A stretch of 64,000 nucleotides of DNA from Blastococcus sp. HT6-4 (GCF_039679125.1 NZ_CP155551.1:3038001-3102000), one strand, 5' to 3'; shown: positions 16,259 through 25,233, counted from the stretch's first letter. Notes: generated by a model not told the origin, from the letters alone. Program-made: numbers and translations.

Positions 16259-17660
16259 GGTCACCACGGTCGACCCGGCCACCGGGCAGCCGCTCGCCAC
16301 GTACCCGGCTGCGGACGTGGGTGCGGCGCTCGCGGTCCTCGCCTCCGTGCACGCCGCCCAGCCGGCGTGGGCCGCGCGGTCGGTCGAGGAGCGTGCCGGC
16401 CTGGTGCGGGCCATCGGCGCGCAGCTGCGTACGCAGGCCGACGACCTCGCCGTGCTCATGACCGCCGAGATGGGCAAGCCGATCGGGGAGGCCAGAGCGG
16501 AGGTCGAGAAGTCCGCCACCGCCTGCGACTACTACGCCGACCACGGGCCGGGCTTCCTCGCCGACCGGCCCGTGGACACCGGCGCACAGCGCAGTTGGGT
16601 GGCGCACGAGCCGCTCGGCGTCGTGCTGGCTGTGATGCCGTGGAACTTCCCGTTGTGGCAGGTGCTGCGCTTCGCCGCCCCGACGCTGCTGGCCGGCAAC
16701 ACGGCGATCCTCAAGCACTCCCCCAACGTGACCGGCTGCGCGCTGGCGGCCGAGCGGTTGTTCCGCGACGCCGGTCTGCCCGAACAGGTCTTCCGCAGCA
16801 TCGTGGTCGCGGAGCCCGACGTCCCGAAGGTCACCCGGGCCCTGATCGAGGACGACCGGATCGGGGCGGTGAGCCTCACCGGCAGCGAGCGGGCCGGAGC
16901 GGCGGTGGCCGCCACGGCCGGCGGGGCCATCAAGAAGACCCTGCTGGAGCTGGGTGGCTCGGATCCCTTCGTGGTGCTGGCCGACGCCGACCTCGACCTG
17001 GCCGTCGCCGGGGCGGTGCGGAGCCGGTTCCTCAACAGCGGGCAGAGCTGTCTCGCGGCCAAGCGCTTCGTGGTGCACCGGGACGTCGCCGGCGAGTTCA
17101 GCCGGCGCTTCGCCGCCGCCGTGGCGGAGCTCCGGGTCGGCGATCCGCGCGACGAGGCGACGACCATCGGGCCCGTGGCGCGGGCCGACCTGCGCGACGG
17201 CCTGGAGCAGCAGGTGCGCGCGTCGGTGTCGGCGGGCGCGACCGTGCTCACCGGTGGCCGCCCGATCGAGGGCCCGGGTACCTTCTTCGCACCCACCGTG
17301 CTCGGCGACGTCACCTGCGACATGCCGGTCATGGCCGAGGAGACGTTCGGCCCGGTCGCGGCCGTGATGCCGGTGGGTGACGACGACGCGGCGGTCCGGG
17401 TCGCGAACGCCACCAGGTACGGGCTCGGCGCCAGCGTCTGGAGCCGCGACCCGGAGTACGCGCTCGCCGTAGGCAGGCGGATCACCTCCGGCGCGCTCTT
17501 CGTCAACACCGTGGTCGCCTCCGACCCCCGGCTGCCGTTCGGGGGGACGAAGCGCAGCGGCTACGGCCGGGAACTCGGCGAGGCGGGAGCGCTGGAGTTC
17601 ACCAACAGCAGGACGTACGTCGTCGACGGTGGTGTGCCGCAGGGGCCGGCCACCGAGTGA
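16251..17660 (+). CDS. NAD(P)-dependent aldehyde dehydrogenase, succinate-semialdehyde-dehydrogenase-like
   Basis: A 469-residue hydrolytic aldehyde dehydrogenase. PWNFP is at 130-134, the general base Glu233 in LELGGSD and the nucleophile Cys267 in NSGQSCLA. Length and sequence resemble the short Sad/GabD subgroup that oxidises succinate semialdehyde and other acidic semialdehydes. It starts eight bases before the ABM gene ends, the tail of the four-gene dikinase operon. Together with the FAH hydrolase it suggests the pathway ends in a dicarboxylate or acyl unit entering the TCA cycle. Confidence 0.9.
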   Translation: MPEVTTVDPATGQPLATYPAADVGAALAVLASVHAAQPAWAARSVEERAGLVRAIGAQLRTQADDLAVLMTAEMGKPIGEARAEVEKSATACDYYADHGPGFLADRPVDTGAQRSWVAHEPLGVVLAVMPWNFPLWQVLRFAAPTLLAGNTAILKHSPNVTGCALAAERLFRDAGLPEQVFRSIVVAEPDVPKVTRALIEDDRIGAVSLTGSERAGAAVAATAGGAIKKTLLELGGSDPFVVLADADLDLAVAGAVRSRFLNSGQSCLAAKRFVVHRDVAGEFSRRFAAAVAELRVGDPRDEATTIGPVARADLRDGLEQQVRASVSAGATVLTGGRPIEGPGTFFAPTVLGDVTCDMPVMAEETFGPVAAVMPVGDDDAAVRVANATRYGLGASVWSRDPEYALAVGRRITSGALFVNTVVASDPRLPFGGTKRSGYGRELGEAGALEFTNSRTYVVDGGVPQGPATE

Positions 17661-18085
17661 CTCACCGACCTCGGTTCCGGGATCCTGCGAGGCCCGGGGA
17701 GCCGGAACCAGGGCGAGGAGCGCCGGACGGGACGGTGCGCAGAGCGCTCACCCGTCGGCGGCGACGGCCGACGTGCGCACGAGCTCCCGGGTCAGCAGCA
17801 CCGGCAGCGACAGCGGTTCCGCGGCGATCTCGCCCGCGTCCATCCCTCCTGCCGCGGGGCCGGAGCTCCGCGGCAGGAGAGATGGATGCATCAGCGCGTG
17901 ACCCCGGGCAGATCAACCGTGCGCGAGGATGGCAGCCGCCTCATGGCGCAGCCTTGCCGTACGTTGTCCATGCCGGTCGTGGCCCGGCACGGGATCGACG
18001 TGCGCCCCCATCGACGGCCCCGGCCTCGACGCCGCGATGGCTGCAGGCCGCCATGACCCCATCGCCAACCGTAAGGAGAGCTGAC
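17661..18085. other. Non-coding gap with hairpin and a possible gene remnant
   Basis: The 425 bases between the aldehyde dehydrogenase and the TIM-barrel gene hold a strong hairpin (17841-17884). On the minus strand a 31-codon frame (17748-17843) reads [15 protein letters not shown] before a stop, which recalls the C-terminal tail of LacI-type regulators and may be a gene remnant. No ATCGAT operator was found here, so the next gene may be controlled differently. Confidence 0.4.
17841..17884 (+). terminator. Hairpin terminator after the dikinase operon
   Basis: Seventeen-base arms (17841-17857 and 17868-17884) pair with one mismatch around a 10-base loop. It lies 180 bases after the aldehyde dehydrogenase stop. 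There is no U-tract, as usual in high-GC Actinobacteria. Confidence 0.55.
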
Positions 18086-18913
18086 GTGGACCGCAGCACC
18101 GCACTCGCCCGTTTCGCCGCCCAGATCGCTGCCGGCCGGCCGATCATCGGCGGCGGAGCCGGAACCGGGATCTCGGCGAAGTCCGCAGAGGCCGGCGGTA
18201 TCGACCTGCTGATCATCTACAACTCGGGGCGGTTCCGGATGGCCGGCCGCGGGTCGCTGGCCGGCCTCATGGCCTACGGCGACGCCAACGCCATCGTCGT
18301 GGAGATGGCCGGCGAGGTACTGCCGATCGTCCAGGACACCCCTGTCCTGGCCGGGGTCAACGGCACCGATCCGTTCCGGCTGATGGGGCCGTTCCTCGAC
18401 GACCTCAAGCGCCTGGGGTTCACCGGTGTGCAGAACTTCCCGACCGTGGGCCTCATCGACGGAGTCTTCCGGGCCAACCTCGAGGAGACCGGCATGAGCT
18501 TCGACCTGGAGGTCGACATGATCCGCCTCGCCCACGAGAAGGACTTGCTCACCGCGCCGTACGTGTTCGACGAGGAGCAGGCCCGGGACATGGCGGCCGC
18601 CGGCGCCGACATCCTCGTCCCCCACCTGGGATTGACGACCAAGGGTTCGATCGGCGCAGCCACCGCACTCACCCTCGACGAATCCGTCGCGCGGGTACAG
18701 GCGATGGCCGACGCCGCCAAACGGGTCAACCCCGACGTCTTGTGCCTCTGTCACGGTGGCCCCATCGCCGAGCCCGACGACGCCGCCTACATCCTGCAGC
18801 GCACCGAGGGCGTGGTCGGCTTCTTCGGTGCGTCCTCGATAGAACGGCTGCCTACGGAGATCGCCATCCGTAACCAGGCCGAGGCATTCAAAGCCATTGA
18901 CATCGCCCTCTGA
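18086..18913 (+). CDS. Phosphoenolpyruvate-hydrolase-family TIM-barrel protein
   Basis: A 275-residue protein of the PEP-hydrolase-like TIM-barrel family (PF09370 type). It opens with [20 protein letters not shown] and carries [32 protein letters not shown] and the late [19 protein letters not shown]. The family is related in fold to isocitrate lyase / PEP mutase enzymes, but its true reaction is not well established. The GTG at 18086 is supported by AAGGAGAG at 18073-18080; the frame extending back to 17657 crosses the hairpin. It probably acts in the same pathway as the split dikinase, though it appears to have its own transcription unit. Confidence 0.85.
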   Translation: MDRSTALARFAAQIAAGRPIIGGGAGTGISAKSAEAGGIDLLIIYNSGRFRMAGRGSLAGLMAYGDANAIVVEMAGEVLPIVQDTPVLAGVNGTDPFRLMGPFLDDLKRLGFTGVQNFPTVGLIDGVFRANLEETGMSFDLEVDMIRLAHEKDLLTAPYVFDEEQARDMAAAGADILVPHLGLTTKGSIGAATALTLDESVARVQAMADAAKRVNPDVLCLCHGGPIAEPDDAAYILQRTEGVVGFFGASSIERLPTEIAIRNQAEAFKAIDIAL

Positions 18914-19171
18914 TCCCGAGGAGCGCTCCTCGTGGACGCGTTGAACGGACGGTGCGCACACGGCCTTCTGTCCGCACCGGCGGGTGGCTGAAGTGTCGCC
19001 GCCGCCTGTGCGTCAGTTGACGTGAAGCTCGTCCTGTAGTCGGACCTCCCGCTGCACGGGGCGAGACCGGGTGATCACGATGACGCTGACCACGGCAGGC
19101 CTCCCGCTGCGCCGGTGACCGGCGATGGAAGGTGAGCCTCGTCGCCGGGTTCCGGACGGCGAACCGTGTGC

Positions 19172-21334
19172 TCAGCCCTCCGCACCGGCGAGCGTGGGCT
19201 CGAGCTCCGGCGTCAGGCGCGGGATCGGCCGGGTGTCCTGGAGGCCGGGAGCGCGGCCGGCGGAGGAGACGAACGGGCTGCGCACGGCGGCCGCGACCGC
19301 ATCCGGGTGGACCTGCGCGGCCAGGGTCCGGCCCCCGGCGGCGACGGGCTCGGGCACGGCCAGCGGGGTGACCTCGACGGCGGCCCACCGGGCGGCACCG
19401 GCGCCGAACGCGGTCGCCGACAGCGCGGCCAGGGCGGCCCACTGCCGGCCGACGAACTGCACCCGGTGGACGTCGTCCTTCCGGGACCGGACGGTGGCCC
19501 GGAAGACGACGTGGGCCGCGCGGTCGGGGACCCGGATGGCGAGCTCCACCTCCGCGCCGATGGCGGCGCCGGTCCCCCGGACCCGCACCTGCGCGCCGCC
19601 GAGGGAGACGTCGATCAGCCGCGCCGGGGCGCCGTCGACCATCGCCGGCAGCATGGCCGGGAACCGGTGTCCGTCGCGGCGCTCGGCCGAGAAGCGGGGG
19701 TCGCGGATCCGCCGGATGCCGGCCAGCACGAAGCCGAGGGTGATCCCGACCCAGAAGACGGGGACCAGCGTGGTGCCGCCGGCCCGGTGCTGCGTCGGCG
19801 TCCAGCCGGCGACGCTCGCCGCCGTGTACAGCAGGCTGCCGGCCAGGACGGCGGCGAGCACGATCAGCAGGGCAGGCACCCGGGCGCGGGTGCGGGCGTC
19901 GCCGGTGCGGCCCTTCGCGGTGACCGCGAACCGGCCGGTGCCGCGCAGGACCAGTGACAGGGTGGCCGCCAGGTTCGACGGCAGCCGGACGACCTCGAAC
20001 AGCAGGGAGAACCACGCCGGGGCGAAGCCGCGGGACAGCAGCGTCAGGGCGACCTGCTGCAGCAGGAACGGGATGCCGGCCATGAGCGCGAACTGCAGCG
20101 GCCGCGCCTCCACCGGGAACAGCCCGGTGACCAGCACCAGGACCGGCACCAGCGCCAGCCCCAGCGTGCGCCAGGAGTCGAACCACGCCGAGAGCGAGTA
20201 GAGGTAGCCGAGCCGCTGGCGCAGCGTGAGGCCGGTGGCGGTGAGCGGGTTGTCGTGCCGCAGCACCTGCATGGCACCCCGGCCCCACCGCCGGCGCTGG
20301 GCGTAGAAGGCGTCCGGACTGCCGGCCGCCAGGCCCCGGGCGAGCACCTCGTTGTGGTACGCGCTGCGCCAGCCGGCGCGGTGCAGCTTCATGGTGGTGT
20401 GGAAGTCCTCGGTGAGCGACTCGGTCGCCACTCCGCCCACCGCCCGCAGCGCATCGGCGCGCAGGACGGCGTTGGTGCCGCACCAGAAGGCCGCCCCCGC
20501 GTGGTGCTTCCCCGCCTGGATGACCCGGTAGAACAGCGACTCCTCGTGCAGGTCCACGCCCGGGCGGAGGTGCTCGAAGGAGGTGGTGTTGTAGAAGTGC
20601 TGCGGCGTCTGGACCAGCGCCAGCCGCTCGTCGGCGAAGTAGGGCACCGTGCGGGTGAGGAACTCCGGGTCGGGCACGTGGTCGGCGTCGAACACCGCCA
20701 CCAGGTCGGTGCGCACGAGCGCCAGCGCGTGGTTGAGGTTGCCCGCCTTGGCGTGGTCGTGCTCCGGGCGGCTGACGTAGCGCGCCCCCAGCGCGGTCAC
20801 CATCTCCTCGACCTCTAGCCGGTCGCCGTCGTCGAGCACCCACGTCTCGTGCTCGCCCTCCATGGCCAGGCAGGCGGCGACCGTGGGCAGCAGCACGTCG
20901 AGGTGCTCGTTGTAGGTGGCGACGAGCACGGTCACCGACGGCGGCGGGCCCGGGCGCGGGGGTGGCACGGTGGCCGGGGCGACGTTCCACGTCGTCATCA
21001 CGAAGAGGACCAGCGCGACCCCGCCGTACAGCTCGAGGGCGAGGAACGGCAGCCCGATCCACAGCGCCGACCCGTCCGGCAGCGTCGCGAGCACCCGCCA
21101 GCCGAGGTAGCCGGCGGTGGCCAGGACCGCGGTGATCGCCACCGTCCGCACCACCGCGAGCCGGACGGGGCCGTCGGGCGCGGGGACGGCGTCCCGCGAG
21201 CCGGTGGGCCGGCCCAGCCCCGCCGTGGCGTAGCCCGCGTCGGCACGCCCCGCCGCAGGCAGGACGCCGCCGGGACGGGAGGCGCGATCGGTGCTCACCC
21301 CCGAGGCATCGACAGCCGGGGCCGGGCGGCACAT
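19172..21334 (-). CDS. Cellulose-synthase-like GT2 with C-terminal PilZ domain
   Basis: A membrane glycosyltransferase of up to 720 residues. Two N-terminal membrane helices precede a GT2 domain with VLVATYNE, DDGDR, FDADHV, the TEDFH catalytic motif and the QRRRWGRG (QxxRW) motif, followed by several membrane helices. Near residues 590-650 a PilZ domain shows RRDGHR and DVSLGGA, the two c-di-GMP-binding elements, so activity is probably switched by c-di-GMP as in BcsA. No bcsB, bcsZ or other synthase partner lies nearby, so the polymer (cellulose, mannan or other beta-glycan) is unknown. The 21334 start is the longest; a GTG at 21298 (VSTDRAS) is an alternative. Confidence 0.88.
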   Translation of the reverse strand: MCRPAPAVDASGVSTDRASRPGGVLPAAGRADAGYATAGLGRPTGSRDAVPAPDGPVRLAVVRTVAITAVLATAGYLGWRVLATLPDGSALWIGLPFLALELYGGVALVLFVMTTWNVAPATVPPPRPGPPPSVTVLVATYNEHLDVLLPTVAACLAMEGEHETWVLDDGDRLEVEEMVTALGARYVSRPEHDHAKAGNLNHALALVRTDLVAVFDADHVPDPEFLTRTVPYFADERLALVQTPQHFYNTTSFEHLRPGVDLHEESLFYRVIQAGKHHAGAAFWCGTNAVLRADALRAVGGVATESLTEDFHTTMKLHRAGWRSAYHNEVLARGLAAGSPDAFYAQRRRWGRGAMQVLRHDNPLTATGLTLRQRLGYLYSLSAWFDSWRTLGLALVPVLVLVTGLFPVEARPLQFALMAGIPFLLQQVALTLLSRGFAPAWFSLLFEVVRLPSNLAATLSLVLRGTGRFAVTAKGRTGDARTRARVPALLIVLAAVLAGSLLYTAASVAGWTPTQHRAGGTTLVPVFWVGITLGFVLAGIRRIRDPRFSAERRDGHRFPAMLPAMVDGAPARLIDVSLGGAQVRVRGTGAAIGAEVELAIRVPDRAAHVVFRATVRSRKDDVHRVQFVGRQWAALAALSATAFGAGAARWAAVEVTPLAVPEPVAAGGRTLAAQVHPDAVAAAVRSPFVSSAGRAPGLQDTRPIPRLTPELEPTLAGAEG

Positions 21335-21394
21335 CCCCCCTCGGGGTGAGACGCCTGCTGCTCACCCCCGGACCGCGGGCGCCCCGGGACCGGG

Positions 21395-22426
21395 TCAGGC
21401 GGTGCGCGGGCCCTCCCACAGGTCGATGCCGCTGTCGACGGCGTGCTGGTCGATCGCCGCCAGCTCGTCGTCGGTGAACTCCAGGTTCGCCAGCGCCCCG
21501 ACGTTCTGCTCCAGCTGCCCGACGCTGCTGGCCCCCACGAGCACGGTGGTCACGCGCTCGTCCCGCAGCGCCCAGGCCAGCGCCATCTGCGCCAGGCTCT
21601 GGCCGCGCCCCCGCGCGATGTCGTCCAGCGCGCGGACGTGCCCGAGCGCCTCGTCGGTGAGGAAGTCCGGCGACAGCGACTTGCCCTGGCTGGCCCGAGA
21701 CCCCTCGGGGACGCCGCCGAGGTACTTGTCGGTGAGCATGCCCTGGGCCAGCGGCGAGAAGGCGATGCAGCCGGCGCCGACGTCGGTGAGGGTGTCCAGC
21801 AACCCGTCCCGCTCGATCCAGCGGTTGAGCATCGAGTACGACGGCTGGTGGATCAGCAGCGGCGTCCCGAGGTCGGCGAGGATCCGCGCCGCCTCCGCGG
21901 TGTCCTCCGGCGAGTAGGAGGAGATGCCGGCGTAGAGGGCCTTGCCGGAGCGGACGGCGCTGTCGAGAGCGCCCATCGTCTCCTCGAGCGGCGTCGTCGG
22001 GTCGGGGCGGTGGGAGTAGAAGATGTCGACGTGGTCGAGCCGCATCCGGCGCAGCGACTGGTCCAGGCTCGAGAGCAGGTACTTCCGCGAGCCGCCGCCC
22101 TGGCCGTACGGACCGGGCCACATGTCGTAGCCGGCCTTGGTGGAGAGGACGAGCTCGTCCCGGTACGGCCGGAAGTCGTCGTCGAGGTGCCGGCCGAAGT
22201 TGGTCTCCGCCGAGCCGTAGGGCGGGCCGTAGTTGTTGGCCAGGTCGATGTGCGTGATGCCCAGGTCGAAGGCCCGGCGGAGGATGTCGCGCTGCCGGTC
22301 GAACGGGACGTCGTCACCGAAGTTGTGCCAGAGCCCGAGGCTGATCACCGGCAGGTCCAGGCCGCTGCGGCCGGTGCGCCGGTAGGCCATCGAGTCGTAG
22401 CGGTCGTCGGCAGCGGAGTAGGGCAT
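21395..22426 (-). CDS. Aldo/keto reductase, YghZ/Gpr type
   Basis: A 343-residue NADPH-dependent aldo/keto reductase. The catalytic tetrad is present: Asp and Tyr in DLANNYGPPYG, Lys in LSTKAGYD and His in FYSHRPD. The C-terminal GASSVGQLEQNVGAL forms the cofactor pocket. Sequence and length match the L-glyceraldehyde-3-phosphate reductase (YghZ/Gpr) subgroup, which detoxifies methylglyoxal and short aldehydes. The ATG at 22426 is preferred; a GTG directly before it at 22429 is in frame. It lies 61 bases upstream of the glycosyltransferase on the same strand, but a functional link is not evident. Confidence 0.9.
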   Translation of the reverse strand: MPYSAADDRYDSMAYRRTGRSGLDLPVISLGLWHNFGDDVPFDRQRDILRRAFDLGITHIDLANNYGPPYGSAETNFGRHLDDDFRPYRDELVLSTKAGYDMWPGPYGQGGGSRKYLLSSLDQSLRRMRLDHVDIFYSHRPDPTTPLEETMGALDSAVRSGKALYAGISSYSPEDTAEAARILADLGTPLLIHQPSYSMLNRWIERDGLLDTLTDVGAGCIAFSPLAQGMLTDKYLGGVPEGSRASQGKSLSPDFLTDEALGHVRALDDIARGRGQSLAQMALAWALRDERVTTVLVGASSVGQLEQNVGALANLEFTDDELAAIDQHAVDSGIDLWEGPRTA

Positions 22427-22548
22427 CACTGCATCCTGTCCGACCGCCCGCTCCCCCGCTCACCGGTTCCCACGTCGAGGGGTCTGCCCGGCGGGGCCGG
22501 GGCCCCTAGGCTGGGCGGGTCGATGCCACCTCACCCCAGGAGTGCCCC

Positions 22549-22707
22549 GTGCTGCTGCGCCTGATCGGACTCCTGCTCGTCGTCTGGCTGGCGCTGGCGG
22601 TCATCGGGGCGCTGATCGAGGGGTTGTTCTGGCTCCTGGTCCTCGGCGTCCTGCTCTTCCTGGGCACCGCCGCCTACGGCTGGCTGAAGGGCAACAGCAA
22701 GGTCTGA
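22549..22707 (+). CDS. Small two-helix membrane protein
   Basis: A 52-residue hydrophobic protein starting MLLRLIGLLLVVWLALAVIG and ending in YGWLKGNSKV. Two membrane helices are separated by a single Glu (ALIEGLFW), with a short basic cytoplasmic tail. The GTG start has CCAGGAG at 22536-22542, and TAGGCT, a -10-like hexamer, lies at about 22507. Similar tiny membrane proteins are widespread in Actinobacteria, but I cannot name a function. Confidence 0.7.
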   Translation: MLLRLIGLLLVVWLALAVIGALIEGLFWLLVLGVLLFLGTAAYGWLKGNSKV

Positions 22708-22716
22708 CCAGGCCGG

Positions 22717-22887
22717 TCAGTCCCCGTCGACGTCGCCGCCCGCCCCGTCGGCGTAGGGCTGCGGATCCGGGCGCCAGTCCGCCGGGGGTGGATCCGGCAC
22801 CGGCTGCGCCGCCACCTGGTCGGCCGGCCCGACGCGGACGCCGGCCTCCAGGGCGTCCAGCCCCATCGCGTAGCGGTTCTCCGTCAT
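22717..22887 (-). CDS. Small acidic hypothetical protein
   Basis: A 56-residue frame beginning MTENRYAMGLDALEAGVRVG, Pro/Asp-rich toward the C-terminus (PVPDPPPADWRPDPQPYADG). A GTG at 22950 would extend it by 21 residues. Codon use has the high third-position GC of real genes here. It is convergent with the small membrane protein, nine bases apart. No family recognised and expression is unproven. Confidence 0.45.
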   Translation of the reverse strand: MTENRYAMGLDALEAGVRVGPADQVAAQPVPDPPPADWRPDPQPYADGAGGDVDGD

Positions 22888-22951
22888 GGCCTGACCCTGC
22901 ACCCCGGCGGCCGGGCCGTCCAGACCGGCCCGCGCCGCGTGGTCAGTCACC

Positions 22952-22977
22952 GCCCCGACGCCCCTGGGCGTCGGGGC
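22952..22977 (-). terminator. Hairpin terminator
   Basis: Perfect 11-base arms GCCCCGACGCC (22952-22962) and GGCGTCGGGGC (22967-22977) with a four-base loop. It lies five bases beyond the stop of the 42-codon frame on the minus strand, the position of an intrinsic terminator. Confidence 0.6.
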
Positions 22978-22981
22978 ACCG

Positions 22982-23110
22982 TCAGTCCGGTGTGCTCGCC
23001 AGGACCAGCGCCGGCTCCGCGCCGGACGGGTGCACACCGGCGGCTACCCGGCACCCGGGCACGGGCCCCAGGGAGTCCAGCGTCCGGATCCCGGCCGGGT
23101 CGCCGACCAC
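22982..23110 (-). CDS. Very small hypothetical protein (42 codons)
   Basis: A minus-strand frame beginning VVGDPAGIRTLDSLGPVPG and ending VLASTPD. Supporting it are a ribosome site GTAGGAG nine bases ahead of the GTG, a TAGGCT -10-like hexamer further upstream (about 23136-23141) and the hairpin directly after the stop. It follows nagB on the same strand after 26 bases. No family is recognised; it is too short for certainty. Confidence 0.4.
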   Translation of the reverse strand: MVGDPAGIRTLDSLGPVPGCRVAAGVHPSGAEPALVLASTPD

Positions 23111-23136
23111 CCGCGACGGCTCCTACGCCCGAGAGC

Positions 23137-23919
23137 CTAGGGCGCCGGGCCCGCCGGCCGGTGGGCGTGCATGTAGCGGTAGTAGTCGGCCAGGCGCAAC
23201 CGGCCGGCCGCCGCCTCATCGACGAGGACCGTGGCCCGCGGGTGCAGTTGCAGCACCGAGGCCGGGCACATGCTGGTCAGGGGTCCCTCCACCGCTGCGG
23301 CCACGGCGACGGCCTTGACCACGCCCTGGGCCACCAGGAGCAGGCGCCGCGCCTCCAGGATGGTCGCCAGCCCCTGCGTCAGGCAGTGCACGGGCACCTC
23401 GTCCGGCGTCCCGAAGAACCGGGCGTTGTCCGCGCGCGTGCGGGGCGCCAGCGTGGTGACCCGGGTCCGGGACGCGAACGACGACGTCGGCTCGTTGAAC
23501 CCGATGTGGCCGTTCGCCCCGATGCCGAGGACCTGCACGTCGATGCCGCCGGCCGCGCCGATCGCCCGTTCGTAGGCGTCTGCGGCGGCGTGCAGGTCTG
23601 GTGCCCGCCCGTCCGGGACGTGCACGCGCCCGGGAGCCAGCCCCAGCGGCTCGGTGACGGTCCGCCGGATGACCGACGCGTAGCTCTCCGGGTGCTCCGG
23701 CGGGATGCCGACGTACTCGTCCAGCGCGAACCCGCTGACGCCCGAGAGGTCCAGCTCCCCCTCGGCCACCCGCCGGGCGAGCTCCGCGTAGAGCCCCAGC
23801 GGCGACGAGCCGGTCGCCAGTCCGATGACGGCGTCCCGGCGCCGGCGCACGACGTCGGCGACCCGCTGCGCCGCGACCCGGGCGACCTCGTCGGGGCCGG
23901 GGAGGATGACGATCTCCAC
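23137..23919 (-). CDS. nagB: Glucosamine-6-phosphate deaminase
   Basis: A 260-residue NagB: converts glucosamine-6-phosphate to fructose-6-phosphate and ammonia. The signature blocks are LATGSSPLGLYAEL, FALDEYVGIPPEHPESY and GIGANGHIGFNEP, and the lid region SRTRVTTLAPRTRADN is present. The GTG at 23919 gives the normal family length; the longer frame to 24042 overlaps the divergent GH26 gene. No nagA or nagC lies beside it in the window. It is divergent from the GH26 lipoprotein gene with 86 bases between starts. Confidence 0.93.
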   Translation of the reverse strand: MEIVILPGPDEVARVAAQRVADVVRRRRDAVIGLATGSSPLGLYAELARRVAEGELDLSGVSGFALDEYVGIPPEHPESYASVIRRTVTEPLGLAPGRVHVPDGRAPDLHAAADAYERAIGAAGGIDVQVLGIGANGHIGFNEPTSSFASRTRVTTLAPRTRADNARFFGTPDEVPVHCLTQGLATILEARRLLLVAQGVVKAVAVAAAVEGPLTSMCPASVLQLHPRATVLVDEAAAGRLRLADYYRYMHAHRPAGPAP

Positions 23920-24005
23920 GGGGCAGGGTCCCACGCACTGGCCCTCCCGGGTGAGCCGCCGGGCGGTCGGCTGCAGCCGGCCGCCCGGGAGCCGATGGAG
24001 CAGGA

Positions 24006-25178
24006 GTGCGACGACGACTGCTCGCCCTGACGCTGGGCACACTGCTGGGCACCCTGCTCGGCGCCACGGCCTGCGGCACCGACGGCGGTCGGACCGACCC
24101 CGCGGCCGACGCCGCGTGCCCGGCCGCGCAGGTCACCCGTCCCGGCGCCGGCGACGGGATCTACCTGGGCGTGAACCTCGACTGGGGCGCCCAGACCCTC
24201 GCCGAGTACGGCACCGCTCTCGGCTCCCGCCCGGCCGTCGCCGTCTCCTTCACCGACTTCCCGCTGTCGGCGACCGACGTGCGCAACCTCGACGGCGCGG
24301 TCGAGCAGGTGGGCGCCGACGGCGGCCTGCTGCTGCTTACCCTCGAGCCGCGGGGCGGCCTGGCCGCGGTCACCGACGAGGCGGCCGGCGAGCTCGCCGC
24401 ACGACTGGCCGGCTACAACGCCCGCGGCGTGCCCGTCGTCGTCCGCTTCGCCCACGAGATGAACGGCTCCTGGTACGCCTGGGGCCAGCAGCCGGCCGCC
24501 TACGTCGAGGCGTTCCGCCGGATCGCCGCCGCCGTCCACGCCGGCGCGCCCGGCTCGGCCACCATGTGGGCGCCCAACTACGGGGGCGGCTATCCGTTCA
24601 CCGGCGGTGCGCACGCCGCCGCCGGGGCGGACGTCGCGGCGCTGGACACCGACGGCGACGGCGCGCTGACCGGGACCGACGACCCCTACGCGCCCTACTG
24701 GCCGGGCGAGGACGCCGTCGACTGGGTCGGGATGTCGCTCTACCACTGGGGCGACGCCCACCCGTGGGGCGACAACGAGGTGCCCGAGCCGGGCAAGTTC
24801 GTCGCCCAGCTGACCGGCACCTACGCCGGCCGGGGCGGCGACGACCGCGCCATCCCCGACTTCTACGCCGGGTACGCGGAGCGGTACGGCAGACCGCCGG
24901 CCATCCCGGAGACGGCGGCGTTCTTCGCGCCCGGGGCCGGCGGCGCCGACGAGCTGGCCGTCAAGCAGGCGTGGTGGCAGCAGCTGCTCGCCCCGGACCT
25001 GCACGACCGGCTGCCCCGCCTGGCGATGGTCAACTGGTTCGAGTGGTCGAAGCTCGAGCCGGAGGTCGGCGGCGTCGTGGACTGGCGGGCCGCCGGGTCA
25101 CCGGAGGTGCGGACCGCGTTCCGGGCCGATCTGCCCGACTGGGCGCTCTGGGCCGGCGGCGCTCCCGCCTGCGCATGA
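24006..25178 (+). CDS. GH26-like glycoside hydrolase lipoprotein
   Basis: A 390-residue exported protein. The signal peptide ends in GATAC, so Cys23 is probably lipidated. The glycoside hydrolase family 26 acid/base motif RFAHEMNGSWYAWG has Glu151; the likely nucleophile is Glu302 in PAIPETAAFF. WVGMSLYHWGD is another family block. A calcium-loop-like insert DTDGDGALTGTDD (214-226) resembles a dockerin/EF-hand loop. GH26 enzymes are mainly beta-mannanases, with some xylanases and glucanases. The GTG at 24006 has GGAGCAGG shortly upstream. A polysaccharide synthase 2.7 kb away and nagB next door give a loose glycan theme. Confidence 0.85.
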   Translation: MRRRLLALTLGTLLGTLLGATACGTDGGRTDPAADAACPAAQVTRPGAGDGIYLGVNLDWGAQTLAEYGTALGSRPAVAVSFTDFPLSATDVRNLDGAVEQVGADGGLLLLTLEPRGGLAAVTDEAAGELAARLAGYNARGVPVVVRFAHEMNGSWYAWGQQPAAYVEAFRRIAAAVHAGAPGSATMWAPNYGGGYPFTGGAHAAAGADVAALDTDGDGALTGTDDPYAPYWPGEDAVDWVGMSLYHWGDAHPWGDNEVPEPGKFVAQLTGTYAGRGGDDRAIPDFYAGYAERYGRPPAIPETAAFFAPGAGGADELAVKQAWWQQLLAPDLHDRLPRLAMVNWFEWSKLEPEVGGVVDWRAAGSPEVRTAFRADLPDWALWAGGAPACA

Positions 25179-25182
25179 CGTC

Positions 25183-25219
25183 GCAGTGGCCCCCACCGCG
25201 CCGCGGAGGGGGCCACTGC
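25183..25219. terminator. Bidirectional terminator hairpin
   Basis: Perfect 12-base arms GCAGTGGCCCCC (25183-25194) and GGGGGCCACTGC (25208-25219) with a 13-base loop, placed between the convergent GH26 gene and the aztD-like pseudogene. Confidence 0.75.
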
Positions 25220-25233
25220 CGTGCCCGGAGAGG

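Noticed and set aside
18888..22121. 1077-residue minus-strand frame over the glycosyltransferase region
   Set aside because: Arg/Ala/Gly-rich out-of-frame reading of the PilZ-tailed synthase and the aldo/keto reductase, both of which have clear motifs in other frames.
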